Below are positions 1 to 8,493 of a stretch of 64,000 bases of DNA, one piece after another. The notes under the pieces are model-generated. The model was not told the DNA's origin. It searched no databases and saw only the letters and a list, made by a program, of their open reading frames with translations. The position numbers and the translations under genes are program-made. The stretch covers positions 919,150 through 983,149 of the forward strand of contig NZ_PPEI02000002.1 of NCBI RefSeq assembly GCF_002899895.1, written 5' to 3'. The stretch is from Chryseobacterium oncorhynchi. Lineage in GTDB: Bacteria > Bacteroidota > Bacteroidia > Flavobacteriales > Weeksellaceae. Position 1 is the stretch's first letter. Each line of letters opens with the position of its first letter.

Positions 1-1
1 T

Positions 2-1453
2 GTAATTCTTACTTACAATACTGAACTTAAAAAGTCCGAAGATTACAACAACAAAGCATTGGAAATTCTCGAAAAACACTTCCCTAATTCTTCCGAGTTA
101 TTTTTCACATACCTAAACTTTGCCAATAATTATTGCTATCAGGCTAAAGGAGATGAAGCCAAAAAGTTTTTGGATAAAGCTGAAACTCTAATCAATCCTT
201 ATCCGGAATCTTCAATCAATGCTTTTTATTATTATAGTAAAACACTTTATTATATTACCAGACAAAAAAATTTAGAGGCGCTCCCTGTTATTGAAAAGGG
301 AATCTTTTATACAAAAAAATTCAATCAGAGCCTATTGGCACAGATGTTTTATTTCAACAAATATGACATCCTGAGAAAGTTAAAAAGATATGATGAGGCT
401 AAAAATGTTCTGGAAGATATTTTAACAGAAAAATCTCTTGCCCTTGATCTTAGAAACAGAAAAACCATTTATAAGCAGCTTTCTACGTTGAATGAGGAAA
501 TGGGAAATTCTAAAGAAGCTTTAGCATGGGAACAAAAATATTCTAAGCTTAATGATAGTCTGAATACTGAGAATGTAAATCTTGAAATCAATAAAATTGA
601 ATCTAAGTTTAATACTGCAGAAAAAGAAAGAAAAATAGCAACCTTAAATGCTGAAAAAAACCAGAAAGATCTTGAAGTTAGCAAGAAAAACTTTTACTTA
701 TGGATGCTAAGTCTTGTCTTACTGCTCCTTATAAGTCTTCTGATCTTCCTTTTTATCATCTTTAGAAAAAATAAAAAGATATCTGTACAAAGGATCAATG
801 AGATTAAACAAAAAGAAAAACTCTCATTAACCAAGGCAATTCTGGATGGAGAGGAAAGAGAAAGAGAACGTATTGCAAGGGATCTTCACGATGGTTTAGG
901 CGGAATGCTGGCGGGGGTAAAGATTAACTTTTCAACCTGGTCTGCCAATCATTTGGATGCTGAAAAGGATAAAGAATTTTATAAGATTCTGGGGCAGTTG
1001 GACAATTCTGTGAGTGAACTTCGGCATGTTGCAAGAAACCTAATGCCTGAGTCATTGCTTAATTTTGGTTTGGAAACAGCAATCAATGATCTCTGTGAAT
1101 TTTATACCCGAAAAGATCTTGAAATTGACTTTCAGGCCATCAATATTGAAAAGAATCTGCCTTTAAACATTCAACTCAATATCTACAGGATTGTTCAGGA
1201 ATTATTAGCCAATGCCATAAAGCATGCTGAAGCTGCCAATATTTTACTGCAGTGTTCTCAATCAGGAAAGAACTTCTTCATTACTATTGAGGACAACGGA
1301 AAAGGCTTTGAAAATAATGCGGAGCAAAAGGCTAAAAGCATGGGACTTCGGAACCTAAGAAACAGGGTTGATTACCTGAAAGGAAACATGGAGATCAGTT
1401 CGGACAATCAAGGGACAACAATTAACATAGAACTCAATATAGATGGAGAATGA
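2..1453 (+). CDS. TPR-containing sensor histidine kinase, 5' end outside window
   Basis: Two-component kinase that should autophosphorylate a histidine and pass the phosphate to the NarL-type regulator encoded next. The frame is open to base 2, so the gene begins before the window; the first in-frame TTG (59) is not a real start. Helical TPR-like repeats fill about the first 160 codons, followed by a coiled coil, one membrane segment (about bases 695-770), a HisKA_3 helix with RDLHDGLGG (His codon near 887), and a HATPase with N box (ELLANAIKHA), DNGKGF and GLRNLRNR. The last 11 bp overlap the regulator, indicating translational coupling. The input signal cannot be read from the sequence. Confidence 0.93.
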   Translation, partial: VILTYNTELKKSEDYNNKALEILEKHFPNSSELFFTYLNFANNYCYQAKGDEAKKFLDKAETLINPYPESSINAFYYYSKTLYYITRQKNLEALPVIEKGIFYTKKFNQSLLAQMFYFNKYDILRKLKRYDEAKNVLEDILTEKSLALDLRNRKTIYKQLSTLNEEMGNSKEALAWEQKYSKLNDSLNTENVNLEINKIESKFNTAEKERKIATLNAEKNQKDLEVSKKNFYLWMLSLVLLLLISLLIFLFIIFRKNKKISVQRINEIKQKEKLSLTKAILDGEERERERIARDLHDGLGGMLAGVKINFSTWSANHLDAEKDKEFYKILGQLDNSVSELRHVARNLMPESLLNFGLETAINDLCEFYTRKDLEIDFQAINIEKNLPLNIQLNIYRIVQELLANAIKHAEAANILLQCSQSGKNFFITIEDNGKGFENNAEQKAKSMGLRNLRNRVDYLKGNMEISSDNQGTTINIELNIDGE

Positions 1454-2081
1454 AAGAATAAATATTGTTATTGTAGATGATCACCCTATTGTCATCGAAG
1501 GAGTAAAAATGATGCTGAACAGCCAGCCTTTTATCAATATAGTGGAGACTTTTACTTCCGGCTCTGAAATAATCAGTTTTATAAAATCTAACAAGGTAGA
1601 TATTATTCTTCTTGACATTACTTTACCGGATGCCAATGGTACAGAATTGTGCAGGGAAATTAAAAAAATAAGCCCTAGTATTTCTGTCATTATGTTCAGT
1701 AATCGTTCTGAAAGAAGTATCATCATGCAATCTATCCAAAATGGAGCCAGTGGTTATCTTTTGAAAAACACCTCAATACATGAACTGATCGTATGCATCG
1801 AAGGTGCATTATCAGGCGATATTGTTTTCTGTAATGAAACGAAAGAGATCATTAGCCGGCCTTCTCAAAACGAACTGCAAATTCCAAGACTGACTAAAAG
1901 GGAAAAACAAATTCTGCAATTGGTAGCCCGGGGCAAAACAAGTAATATGATTGCGGAAGAGTTATTTTTAAGCCCACTTACCATAGATACTCACCGTAAA
2001 AATCTGTTACAGAAATTTCAAGCAAAAAATTCTACGGAACTTGTTAGCTATGCCATACAGTTTCATATGATTGAAGAATAA
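1443..2081 (+). CDS. NarL/LuxR-type response regulator
   Basis: DNA-binding partner of the upstream kinase. A receiver domain (about 5-125) has acidic residues D12/D13, phospho-acceptor D58 in the LLDITLP strand, and a conserved Lys in YLLKNTS. A LuxR-type helix-turn-helix lies at about 147-205 (LTKREKQILQLVARGKT, then DTHRKNLLQKF). The length of 212 aa is normal for the family. It overlaps the kinase gene by 11 bp and is followed at once by a strong hairpin terminator, so the two form one transcription unit. Targets are unknown. Confidence 0.95.
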   Translation: MENERINIVIVDDHPIVIEGVKMMLNSQPFINIVETFTSGSEIISFIKSNKVDIILLDITLPDANGTELCREIKKISPSISVIMFSNRSERSIIMQSIQNGASGYLLKNTSIHELIVCIEGALSGDIVFCNETKEIISRPSQNELQIPRLTKREKQILQLVARGKTSNMIAEELFLSPLTIDTHRKNLLQKFQAKNSTELVSYAIQFHMIEE

Positions 2082-2086
2082 AAAAA

Positions 2087-2106
2087 CCGCTCACAGAGCG
2101 GTTTTT
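2087..2106. terminator. Bidirectional intrinsic terminator
   Basis: Perfect 6-bp stem CCGCTC/GAGCGG with a 3-nt loop, flanked by A6 on the left and T5 on the right. It sits between convergent genes (response regulator and the minus-strand lipoprotein) and can serve both. Confidence 0.9.
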
Positions 2107-2128
2107 ATTTATATAAAAATATTTTAAT

Positions 2129-2560
2129 TTAAGGTTCTAAGAAACTGAAATCGATTGATGCAACTGCTACACCTTTTCCTTTTTTCTTATCAGTTTTTAC
2201 GATTTCTCCATCTATCCAAAGATTAATAATAAGCTCTGCATTATCATCCGGTAACGTTGCGTTAGCATCCAGGTTTAATTGTGCCTGACTAGAGTTTACC
2301 CATACATCACCACTTGTCCAAGGGGATGTTACAGGAGATGCTGTAGTATTGTAAATGGTATTTTGGGTGGTACCTACCTGTGTTACAACAGATATGATTT
2401 TCCCTCCTCCGGTTGTTTTCACTTCAAATTGAACCATATGATCCTGAAATTCTTCATCGTCATCCTTTTTACAGGAATTCAAAACAGTGATTGCAGAAAA
2501 TAATAAAACGAATAAAAAAGAAAGTCTAAGTAAACTTTTTGAATTGTAAAATTGCTTCAT
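2129..2560 (-). CDS. Small lipoprotein with a beta-sandwich-like domain
   Basis: Predicted exported lipoprotein of 143 aa. The start was set at the ATG at 2560: it places a Lys/Arg-Leu-rich signal sequence and lipobox (VLNSC) at the N terminus, followed by acidic KKDDDEE. The longer frame back to 2638 is AT-rich leader with no signal peptide. The mature part is strand-rich with many Thr/Ser and a PWTSG turn. It vaguely recalls MmpS-type beta-sandwich lipoproteins, which is only a resemblance. It stands alone and faces the two-component pair. Function unknown. Confidence 0.7.
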   Translation of the reverse strand: MKQFYNSKSLLRLSFLFVLLFSAITVLNSCKKDDDEEFQDHMVQFEVKTTGGGKIISVVTQVGTTQNTIYNTTASPVTSPWTSGDVWVNSSQAQLNLDANATLPDDNAELIINLWIDGEIVKTDKKKGKGVAVASIDFSFLEP

Positions 2561-2880
2561 TTCTCCAAATAGATTTTTTAATGTTTCAAATATAAGTTTT
2601 TTATTAATATAAAAATAATTTTTATAAAAAATTTCCAATAAAGATTTACAAATAATATCAAATTGATAAAAAACAAAATCAAATTATAAAATCCAATAAT
2701 ACAATTCAAATAACCAATTCTTACACATAAAATAACCGGATATACGTTTAAATAGTGAAAGCCGAAAATAGGTCTTTAGATTTCAATGGCTCACTCCTTT
2801 GTATCCTTAGCCTTTTTTATGATTAAAATTGACTATTATATGAATAGCAAAAGTTAGGATTTACAATGTAATTTATTAAT

Positions 2881-2888
2881 TATATTTG
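2881..2888 (+). promoter_or_regulatory. -7 promoter box close to the esterase start
   Basis: TATATTTG matches the Bacteroidota -7 consensus TAnnTTTG. Its last base is only 4 bp before the ATG at 2893, so the mRNA should have almost no leader. No clear -33 TTTG is seen. Confidence 0.55.
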
Positions 2889-2892
2889 CTGT

Positions 2893-3531
2893 ATGAATTT
2901 AGATTACATAGTAAGAGAGCCGGAAAATATTACCTCTACTACTCCTATACTTTTTATGCTTCATGGCTACGGCAGCAATGAGCAGGACCTTTTCAGCTTT
3001 AGAGAAACGCTTCCGAATGATTGGATCATCGTCAGCTTCAGAGCTCCGAGAGATACGCAGTTTGAAGGATATTCTTGGTTTGATATTAATTTCAATGAAC
3101 CTGAGAACTTTATGGATGTTCCCCAAGCTAAAGAATCTTTAAATTCTGCATTGGAAAGTATACTAAAAGTGATCAATCATTATGGACTTACTGAAAGCAA
3201 TGTGCACTTGTGCGGATTCAGTCAGGGAGGAATATTATGCTATGCTCTGGCACTTAAATATCCCGAACTGTTTAATAAAATAGCCTGTATGAGTTCTTAT
3301 CCTGAAGAAAAAATTCTGGATGGTATTGTAAAGGATAAAAAGAAACTGGAAAGACTTCGATTCTTTGTATCTCATGGTACAGATGATGCTGTTATTCCAC
3401 TTGAATGGGGAAGAAAAGCGGCTGATCTGTTGTATGATCTAAGCTGCTATTTCACTTTCAGAGAATATATGAGCGGACATGGTGTCAATCAGAAAAACTA
3501 CATGGATTTAATGGAATTCTTCTCTAAATAG
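2893..3531 (+). CDS. Alpha/beta-hydrolase, phospholipase/carboxylesterase family
   Basis: Cytosolic serine esterase of the YpfH/carboxylesterase type, 212 aa, no signal peptide. Visible motifs are the oxyanion region LHGYGSNEQD, nucleophile S110 in GFSQGG, acid D165 in HGTDDAVIP and H196 in SGHGVN, so the triad is complete and in normal order. Substrate is uncertain; the family hydrolyses short acyl esters or lysophospholipids. The start is supported by the close upstream -7 box, which suggests a leaderless message. A terminator follows the gene. Confidence 0.9.
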   Translation: MNLDYIVREPENITSTTPILFMLHGYGSNEQDLFSFRETLPNDWIIVSFRAPRDTQFEGYSWFDINFNEPENFMDVPQAKESLNSALESILKVINHYGLTESNVHLCGFSQGGILCYALALKYPELFNKIACMSSYPEEKILDGIVKDKKKLERLRFFVSHGTDDAVIPLEWGRKAADLLYDLSCYFTFREYMSGHGVNQKNYMDLMEFFSK

Positions 3532-3589
3532 ACTAGAATCAATTTCAAATAAATTCAACAAATACCACTACATCATTGTAGTTTATACA

Positions 3590-3617
3590 AACATTCCTGT
3601 ATTTGGAATGTTTTTTT
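3590..3617 (+). terminator. Intrinsic terminator after the esterase
   Basis: 8-bp perfect stem AACATTCC/GGAATGTT, 7-nt loop, then a T7 run (3611-3617). A smaller 6-bp hairpin, ACTACA/TGTAGT, lies just before it at 3567-3582. Confidence 0.85.
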
Positions 3618-3651
3618 ATTACAATAAAGATAAATTCAGTAAATTCAGTAA

Positions 3652-4971
3652 ATGAAACCACGGCTCTTTTTACTGGGATTACTTTTATGCATTTTTGCCC
3701 ATGCCCAGAACTCCTTTGAGTTAATTAATACAAAAAAAGCAGTTATCCCTTTTCAGTTTATCAACAACCTGATCTTTATCCCTATTAATGTAAATGGTGC
3801 AGAGCTTACCTTTCTATTGGATACCGGAGTAGCAGAAACCATTCTCTTCAGCCTGGAGAATAAAGACCTTAAACTTGGAAACGTTGAAAAGATAAAATTT
3901 TCAGGTCTTGGTGGAAGTTTAAGCATCGACGGTTTAAAGTCTGATCGCAATACCGGACGAATTGGAAGTGTCCTTGTAAACACTTCAATGTCTCTTTATG
4001 TGATTATTGATGAAGAATTCAATATTTCATCCCACGTAGGAATTCCTGTAAACGGAGTTATAGGCTACCATTTCTTCAAGGATCATCCTATTTTCATAGA
4101 TTATATTTCAAAAAAAATTACAGTTTATGAAAACACAGATCTTTTAAAAAAGAAAATCAGAAAATTTGAAGAACTCCCAATCACCATTGAAAGAGACAAA
4201 CCTTATCTTTATGCCGGTGTGGAAATGACCAGTGAAAAAAAGGATTCAAAGCTATTAATTGACCTTGGAAACAGTGATGCTATATGGCTCTTCCCTACTC
4301 TCATCAAAAACTTCGTGTACAACCGACCTAATATTGACGATTTCCTTGGCCGGGGATTCAATGGAGATATTTATGGCAAAAGAAGTAGAATTCATAACTT
4401 TTATCTTGGAGATTTTAAATTTGAAAAACCGCTTACCGCAATGCCTGATGAATTTTCTATTCAGCATGTAAATCTGGTAGAAAACAGAAAAGGTTCCATT
4501 GGTGGAGAAATTACACGTCGGTTTACAGTTATTTTTGATTATCCCAACAAAAAACTATATTTGAGGAAAAACAGAAACTTTAATGATCCTTTTCATTTTA
4601 ATATGAGTGGATTAGATTTCAAACAGGATGGTCTGGAATGGAAGCAGGACAAAATTAATATTGAAACCCAGAACTTAGCAACTATGGGATCTGAAGGATA
4701 TAAAAATTCCTTTCAATACAAATTCAGTCTCAAACCTATATTCTCCATTGCTGGGGTAAGAAAAGATTCTCCCGCCTATGAAGCTGGTCTACAAAAAGAT
4801 GACAGAATTATCAGTATCAATGGGAACAGATCTTCAGATATGACCCTGGAAAAAATCATAGAACTTATGAAATCTGATGAAGGACGAAGTATTATTATGG
4901 TTATTGAAAGAAAAAACAAAGAGCTTACTTTACGTTTCACTTTAGAAGACCCAATACCCTATCAAGAATAG
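3652..4971 (+). CDS. Retropepsin-like aspartyl protease with C-terminal PDZ domain
   Basis: Exported protein of 439 aa with signal peptide (about 1-18, ending AHA-QN). A first aspartic-protease lobe carries the active-site triad D57-T-G (FLLDTGVAETILF). A second lobe has LLIDLGNSDA, where the usual DTG is DLG, so this half may be altered or the enzyme may work as a dimer. A PDZ domain covers about 350-435 (SIAGVRKDSPAYEAGLQ, then DRIISING). Such fusions are common in Bacteroidota and of uncertain substrate. The next gene starts 3 bp after the stop, so the two are probably co-transcribed. Confidence 0.87.
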   Translation: MKPRLFLLGLLLCIFAHAQNSFELINTKKAVIPFQFINNLIFIPINVNGAELTFLLDTGVAETILFSLENKDLKLGNVEKIKFSGLGGSLSIDGLKSDRNTGRIGSVLVNTSMSLYVIIDEEFNISSHVGIPVNGVIGYHFFKDHPIFIDYISKKITVYENTDLLKKKIRKFEELPITIERDKPYLYAGVEMTSEKKDSKLLIDLGNSDAIWLFPTLIKNFVYNRPNIDDFLGRGFNGDIYGKRSRIHNFYLGDFKFEKPLTAMPDEFSIQHVNLVENRKGSIGGEITRRFTVIFDYPNKKLYLRKNRNFNDPFHFNMSGLDFKQDGLEWKQDKINIETQNLATMGSEGYKNSFQYKFSLKPIFSIAGVRKDSPAYEAGLQKDDRIISINGNRSSDMTLEKIIELMKSDEGRSIIMVIERKNKELTLRFTLEDPIPYQE

Positions 4972-4974
4972 AAT

Positions 4975-5502
4975 ATGAAAACCGAAGAAACCACCTTAGA
5001 CAGAATAAGAACCCGACCGAGATTTAAGATGTTTACCCATCTCACGAAAGAAGAATATGCAGAGAATCTTAAGAAATATCTCGTAGAACATAAAGATGAA
5101 TTTTCTGGTAATATCAACAAAGAAGTTGCTACCATTTGGGTAGAAACAGAATATGATAATTACTGGAAACCCCGCCTTGCCCTAAGAGTTGAAATGGAGG
5201 ATGATGACATTGCAATACGCGGAGTATTTGGTCCCAGCTCTGCGGTTTGGACGTTTTTCATGTTTCTTTACTTCTCCTTTTCTATTCTTTGGATGACCTT
5301 TTTCACCATGTACTATGTAGAAAAGCAAATAAAAAGCGCTGAATACCCTTGGGCACTGAGCGCTTCTTTTGTTATGTTATTTTTTATTCTTCTTACCTAT
5401 CTCGCTGCAAGATTCGGGCAGCATAAAGGGAAAGATGAAATGCTTAAATTAAGACGGTTTGCTGAAGAATCTACTTTACAATTTGAAAAGAAGATTATTT
5501 AG
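4975..5502 (+). CDS. Two-pass membrane protein of unknown function
   Basis: 175-aa protein with a charged cytosolic N-terminal half (1-85, rich in Glu/Lys), two membrane helices (about 90-114 and 125-146) and a basic/acidic tail. No catalytic motif is visible. It lies 3 bp after the aspartyl protease gene and is probably translated from the same message. Its last 8 bp overlap the convergent L,D-transpeptidase gene, a tight tail-to-tail arrangement. Confidence 0.75.
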   Translation: MKTEETTLDRIRTRPRFKMFTHLTKEEYAENLKKYLVEHKDEFSGNINKEVATIWVETEYDNYWKPRLALRVEMEDDDIAIRGVFGPSSAVWTFFMFLYFSFSILWMTFFTMYYVEKQIKSAEYPWALSASFVMLFFILLTYLAARFGQHKGKDEMLKLRRFAEESTLQFEKKII

Positions 5503-6538
5503 ACAGCGTATCTGTAGGTCTTTCGTTTGGAACTGGTGTCGCCATAGCTCTTGCTGTTTTAATGGAATCGGCTACTTTTTCTCTATTAGCCTGTTCTTTC
5601 AGCATTTTTGAAACATCCGGTTCCAATAGCTTCGTAAGTTCTTCCACTGAAATGTTATTGGCATTGGGATCATCCAGAAGTTTCTTCCAAGGTCTTCTTC
5701 CCCCCCAGTTATAATCACCAAAGACCATTACTGCTGTACCTTTTGCCTTTGTGGTGGCACCACCAGGATTCAGGATCCAAGTATCAGCATAGGAATATAA
5801 CCATTGTGCATCTTTTCTTAGTAATCGCAGGCAAGAATGGGAAGCCGGATATCCGGGAAGAGTATATTCATGCCATCCAATACCTCCTATGTTGTGGATA
5901 TTAAAGTTGTAAGGAAGCTTCCATTCAGTGCTTACTGTGGAAATAGATAATTTCTTTTTCCAGTTGGCAAATGTAAGCCCTCTCGTCGTCTGTGCTGTTT
6001 TCTTCCCCATACTCGTTGGCCCCCATTTAACAAGGCTTCCGTTGGAGTATACACCATACGCCTGAATAGGATATGAGAATATTACAAATTTTTTCACGCC
6101 ACTTAGTACATCCAATTGCATTGGAAATGGTGAATAAGCCATTAATGTAGTATCTATTTTAGCAGGAACTACCAATGTATCAGCATTCCATTTGCTTTTA
6201 GAATCTAGCCTATTTAGGGCTAAAATAGCTGTGCGCTCTTTCTCATCATACTTCTTGCTGAACTCTGCATATACTGAGTCCCTCATTTTTTTATCTTTTG
6301 GAAGTACAAATGCATTATAAAAGCCATTTTCCTGCATAACAGGTGGAGCAGATTCTTTTTTCACCACAGGAACAGAATCTTTCTTTATAGAATCTTTTTC
6401 TGCTTCCGGAATCTCAGAGGCAGAAACAGTATCTTTAAAAGTATCACTTATTTTTTCTATTTCTTTCTTACAGGAAACAAGAAATACTGCACATAAGCAA
6501 GCATATAGAAATGATTTTTTCACAAGTATGTTCTTCAT
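5495..6538 (-). CDS. L,D-transpeptidase (YkuD family) lipoprotein
   Basis: Envelope enzyme expected to form or remodel 3-3 peptidoglycan cross-links or attach proteins to peptidoglycan. 347 aa: signal sequence with lipobox (LVSC, Cys23), a long acidic/Lys-rich Ser-Pro linker to about 75, then a YkuD-like domain at about 150-275. The active site is read as H223 in GIGWHEY and S-H-S-C (C236) in PASHSCLRL, matching the family pattern HxxxxSHGC(I/L)R with Gly replaced by Ser. The C terminus is a charged helix. The gene is followed by an overlapping convergent gene and has no evident operon partner. Confidence 0.9.
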   Translation of the reverse strand: MKNILVKKSFLYACLCAVFLVSCKKEIEKISDTFKDTVSASEIPEAEKDSIKKDSVPVVKKESAPPVMQENGFYNAFVLPKDKKMRDSVYAEFSKKYDEKERTAILALNRLDSKSKWNADTLVVPAKIDTTLMAYSPFPMQLDVLSGVKKFVIFSYPIQAYGVYSNGSLVKWGPTSMGKKTAQTTRGLTFANWKKKLSISTVSTEWKLPYNFNIHNIGGIGWHEYTLPGYPASHSCLRLLRKDAQWLYSYADTWILNPGGATTKAKGTAVMVFGDYNWGGRRPWKKLLDDPNANNISVEELTKLLEPDVSKMLKEQANREKVADSIKTARAMATPVPNERPTDTLSK

Positions 6539-6650
6539 AAATAAATTAGGTCATTTAGTTTGGCTACCCAGTACAAATATCAGACCTAAAATCGAATCCC
6601 AAAAGACATTCTGAAAAATACCGTAAAAAAACGGTGGTAAAGGAGGTTTC

Positions 6651-7409
6651 CTAAAGCAGTTTATTAGTTTTAGCGTAAGATAATGCCTCTGCAATATTAT
6701 TAACTCCAATTTTTTCAAAAAGCTTTTTACGATGAAATTTTACTGTATCTGCCGTAATAAAAAGCTTAGCCCCTATTTCATTGATTGTTAACCCACTAGC
6801 ATATAAGCTTAAAATTTCATATTCTCTGGAAGACAATTTTATTTTTTCGCTTTTCTCCCATTTTTCTGCTGTCAGGTCATATTTCCAAATATCATTGGAG
6901 CCTTCCTTGCTAAGCATTACATTTCCTGAAGAGCTATTATTAGAAAGGGATACAGCACACAAAGCTTTCCAAACCTGCCCCTCTTCTGTAAGAAACATTG
7001 GAGTAAGCTTATGATTAACAAGCACAAGGTTCTTTTTACTGTTGATAAGATAAAAATCATAGGAAATAGAATACAGCTTTCTCTCTTCTATCGGAGTTTT
7101 GTCAAAAAATTCAAATCCTACTTCATTAATTTTAATGAGCATTTCTACATCCTCAGATTTTACATTTTGAAAATAGAAAACATAGCCCAACTCTTTTACT
7201 TCCTCCGAGGTTTTGCCACACAGAAAAAGAGGATTTTCCGATACATATTCAAATCCCTTGGTTTGATAATTGATGACATACAGACTTTGATATGTGGTTC
7301 TTGCAAGTGCCTTTATAGCCTCCAGATAATCTCCGGACTGGCTGAAATCAATATCGGCATCTTTGCTGATCTCATTTTTATCATTAAAAAACCTTTTAAT
7401 TCTTTCCAT
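6651..7409 (-). CDS. LuxR-family transcriptional regulator with PAS-like N-terminal region
   Basis: 252-aa DNA-binding protein. The C-terminal 62 residues form a LuxR-type helix-turn-helix (LSSREYEILSLYASGLT, then TVKFHRKKLFEKIG). The N-terminal 180 residues lack a receiver Asp and look like a PAS fold: ALARTTYQSLYVINYQ near 35, FEYVSENPLF, then strands. This suggests direct ligand or redox sensing rather than phosphorylation. A perfect palindrome CTACAC-AAAA-GTGTAG lies 62 bp upstream and may be its own operator. Confidence 0.85.
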   Translation of the reverse strand: MERIKRFFNDKNEISKDADIDFSQSGDYLEAIKALARTTYQSLYVINYQTKGFEYVSENPLFLCGKTSEEVKELGYVFYFQNVKSEDVEMLIKINEVGFEFFDKTPIEERKLYSISYDFYLINSKKNLVLVNHKLTPMFLTEEGQVWKALCAVSLSNNSSSGNVMLSKEGSNDIWKYDLTAEKWEKSEKIKLSSREYEILSLYASGLTINEIGAKLFITADTVKFHRKKLFEKIGVNNIAEALSYAKTNKLL

Positions 7410-7470
7410 CTTTTCTTAAAAACATCTACTTACTACCCTAAAGGATAGTTTTCGATTTAATACTACAAAT

Positions 7471-7486
7471 CTACACAAAAGTGTAG
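7471..7486. promoter_or_regulatory. Candidate operator upstream of the LuxR-type gene
   Basis: Perfect inverted repeat CTACAC / GTGTAG with a 4-bp AAAA spacer, 62 bp before the minus-strand regulator start. Size and symmetry fit a dimeric regulator site. Function is inferred from position only. Confidence 0.35.
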
Positions 7487-7512
7487 CGACTTTCAAAATG
7501 GCGTGATATAGA

Positions 7513-7544
7513 TTTGCAAACGATTTGCATGATTGTATCTTTTG
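7513..7544 (+). promoter_or_regulatory. Candidate promoter for an unannotated plus-strand transcript
   Basis: TTTG at 7513-7516, a 19-bp gap, then TATCTTTTG at 7536-7544, one base longer than the TAnnTTTG -7 consensus. The surrounding GATTTGCA appears twice in tandem (7511 and 7522). A quasi-palindrome, CACC-TAG-GGTG, follows at 7554-7564, near the expected start of transcription. Confidence 0.35.
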
Positions 7545-7549
7545 TTAAA

Positions 7550-7870
7550 ATACCACCTAGGGTGAGTATAAAAACAAGTACATACAGGCTTATATAACAT
7601 TGTCATCAATAACCATGATATAAAGAAGCTGCCCAAACAATTCGGTCTAAAAAAGTTGACTCGTCAAATGAAGTTTTTATCGTAAATAACTCAGACAACG
7701 ACACCTAATTCAGACAAAAATATTAAATGACATTGACCGAATGTAAAGCAGTTCAAAAAGATCAGCCTTTTAATCAGCATAAATCTCTGCTTAGAAACAC
7801 ACACTGATCTACACCCTATCACAGACTATTATTATTTATTATTACTGTCTCATTGACAGTAATTTTTTTT
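7550..7870 (+). ncRNA. Candidate small RNA in a 515-bp gene-free gap
   Basis: The gap 7410-7924 has no convincing gene but ends with a strong plus-strand terminator, and no plus-strand gene lies upstream for over 2 kb. A promoter-like pair lies at 7513-7544. Together they outline a transcript of about 320 nt. It contains two TCAGACAA direct repeats (7691 and 7710) and a 26-codon open frame (7727-7807, starting MTLTEC) that could be a small protein instead. It does not resemble tmRNA, RNase P RNA or SRP RNA at their conserved cores. The terminator could also be the relic of a lost gene. Confidence 0.35.
7841..7870 (+). terminator. Orphan intrinsic terminator, plus strand
   Basis: Perfect 9-bp stem ATTACTGTC/GACAGTAAT, 5-nt loop, then T8 (7863-7870). 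The minus strand has no T-run after the hairpin, so it is directional. There is no annotated gene for it to terminate. Confidence 0.85.
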
Positions 7871-7924
7871 GCTTTATATTATACAAGAAGATCTCCCCTA
7901 CAATCCATAGAAATAAATCTCTTT

Positions 7925-8353
7925 TTATGACTCTTTATGGATGATTTGAATGAATCTGTAATAAAAAAATGTCCAAAGGGCAAGCCACGGAAAGTTCGCA
8001 ATCAGAAAAAATAGAATGTCTTCTCCATTGATTTTTTGTCCTTCAGTAATCATAAAGAAATAATAGATGATGAAAAGAATTGGAAGAAAGAACCAACACA
8101 GAGCTGTTTTTATTTTGCTCTGACACGATTTTAAAAGAGAAAACAGACTGCTAAATGAGGCTATACTTAGAAATAAAATCCAAATAATTACAAGACCATA
8201 AGCCAAACCACTCATATCGCAATTTCTCGGATGTTCTCCCTCTTCGGGTTTAGTCAGGTTCATAAACACAATGAGAAGAACAGCTGAAACAACCGTTGAA
8301 AAAAACCAGGTCTTCAATATTGACAATAATATGAACTTCTTTTTTGACATCAA
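7925..8353 (-). CDS. Four-helix membrane protein of unknown function
   Basis: 142-aa hydrophobic protein with membrane helices at about 8-32, 50-73, 83-102 and 112-135 and short polar loops. The first loop (EEGEHPRNCD) is the only charged external segment. No family motif is recognised. It is a single gene on the minus strand, divergent from the AraC-type gene that follows, with 140 bp between the two starts. Confidence 0.65.
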   Translation of the reverse strand: MMSKKKFILLSILKTWFFSTVVSAVLLIVFMNLTKPEEGEHPRNCDMSGLAYGLVIIWILFLSIASFSSLFSLLKSCQSKIKTALCWFFLPILFIIYYFFMITEGQKINGEDILFFLIANFPWLALWTFFYYRFIQIIHKES

Positions 8354-8468
8354 ATTCTGCTTTAAATGCTAAAGTAATAATAACTTTTCAGTTTTACAAA
8401 ACCCTCCTCCATTCATTTCTAGATTGATATTTAATAATTTGTTAAAGATACCATGTACATATTATCTA

Positions 8469-8476
8469 TAATTTTG
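8469..8476 (+). promoter_or_regulatory. -7 box of the AraC-type regulator gene
   Basis: TAATTTTG matches TAnnTTTG, 17 bp before the ATG at 8494. A TTTG at 8438-8441 is too far upstream (27 bp) to be a standard -33 partner. Confidence 0.45.
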
Positions 8477-8493
8477 ACAAAATATCAGTTATC

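Noticed and set aside
7550-7870. tmRNA, RNase P RNA, SRP RNA or 6S RNA in the gap
   Set aside because: None of the conserved cores of tmRNA, RNase P or SRP RNA is present, and no long 6S-like rod with a central bubble was seen.
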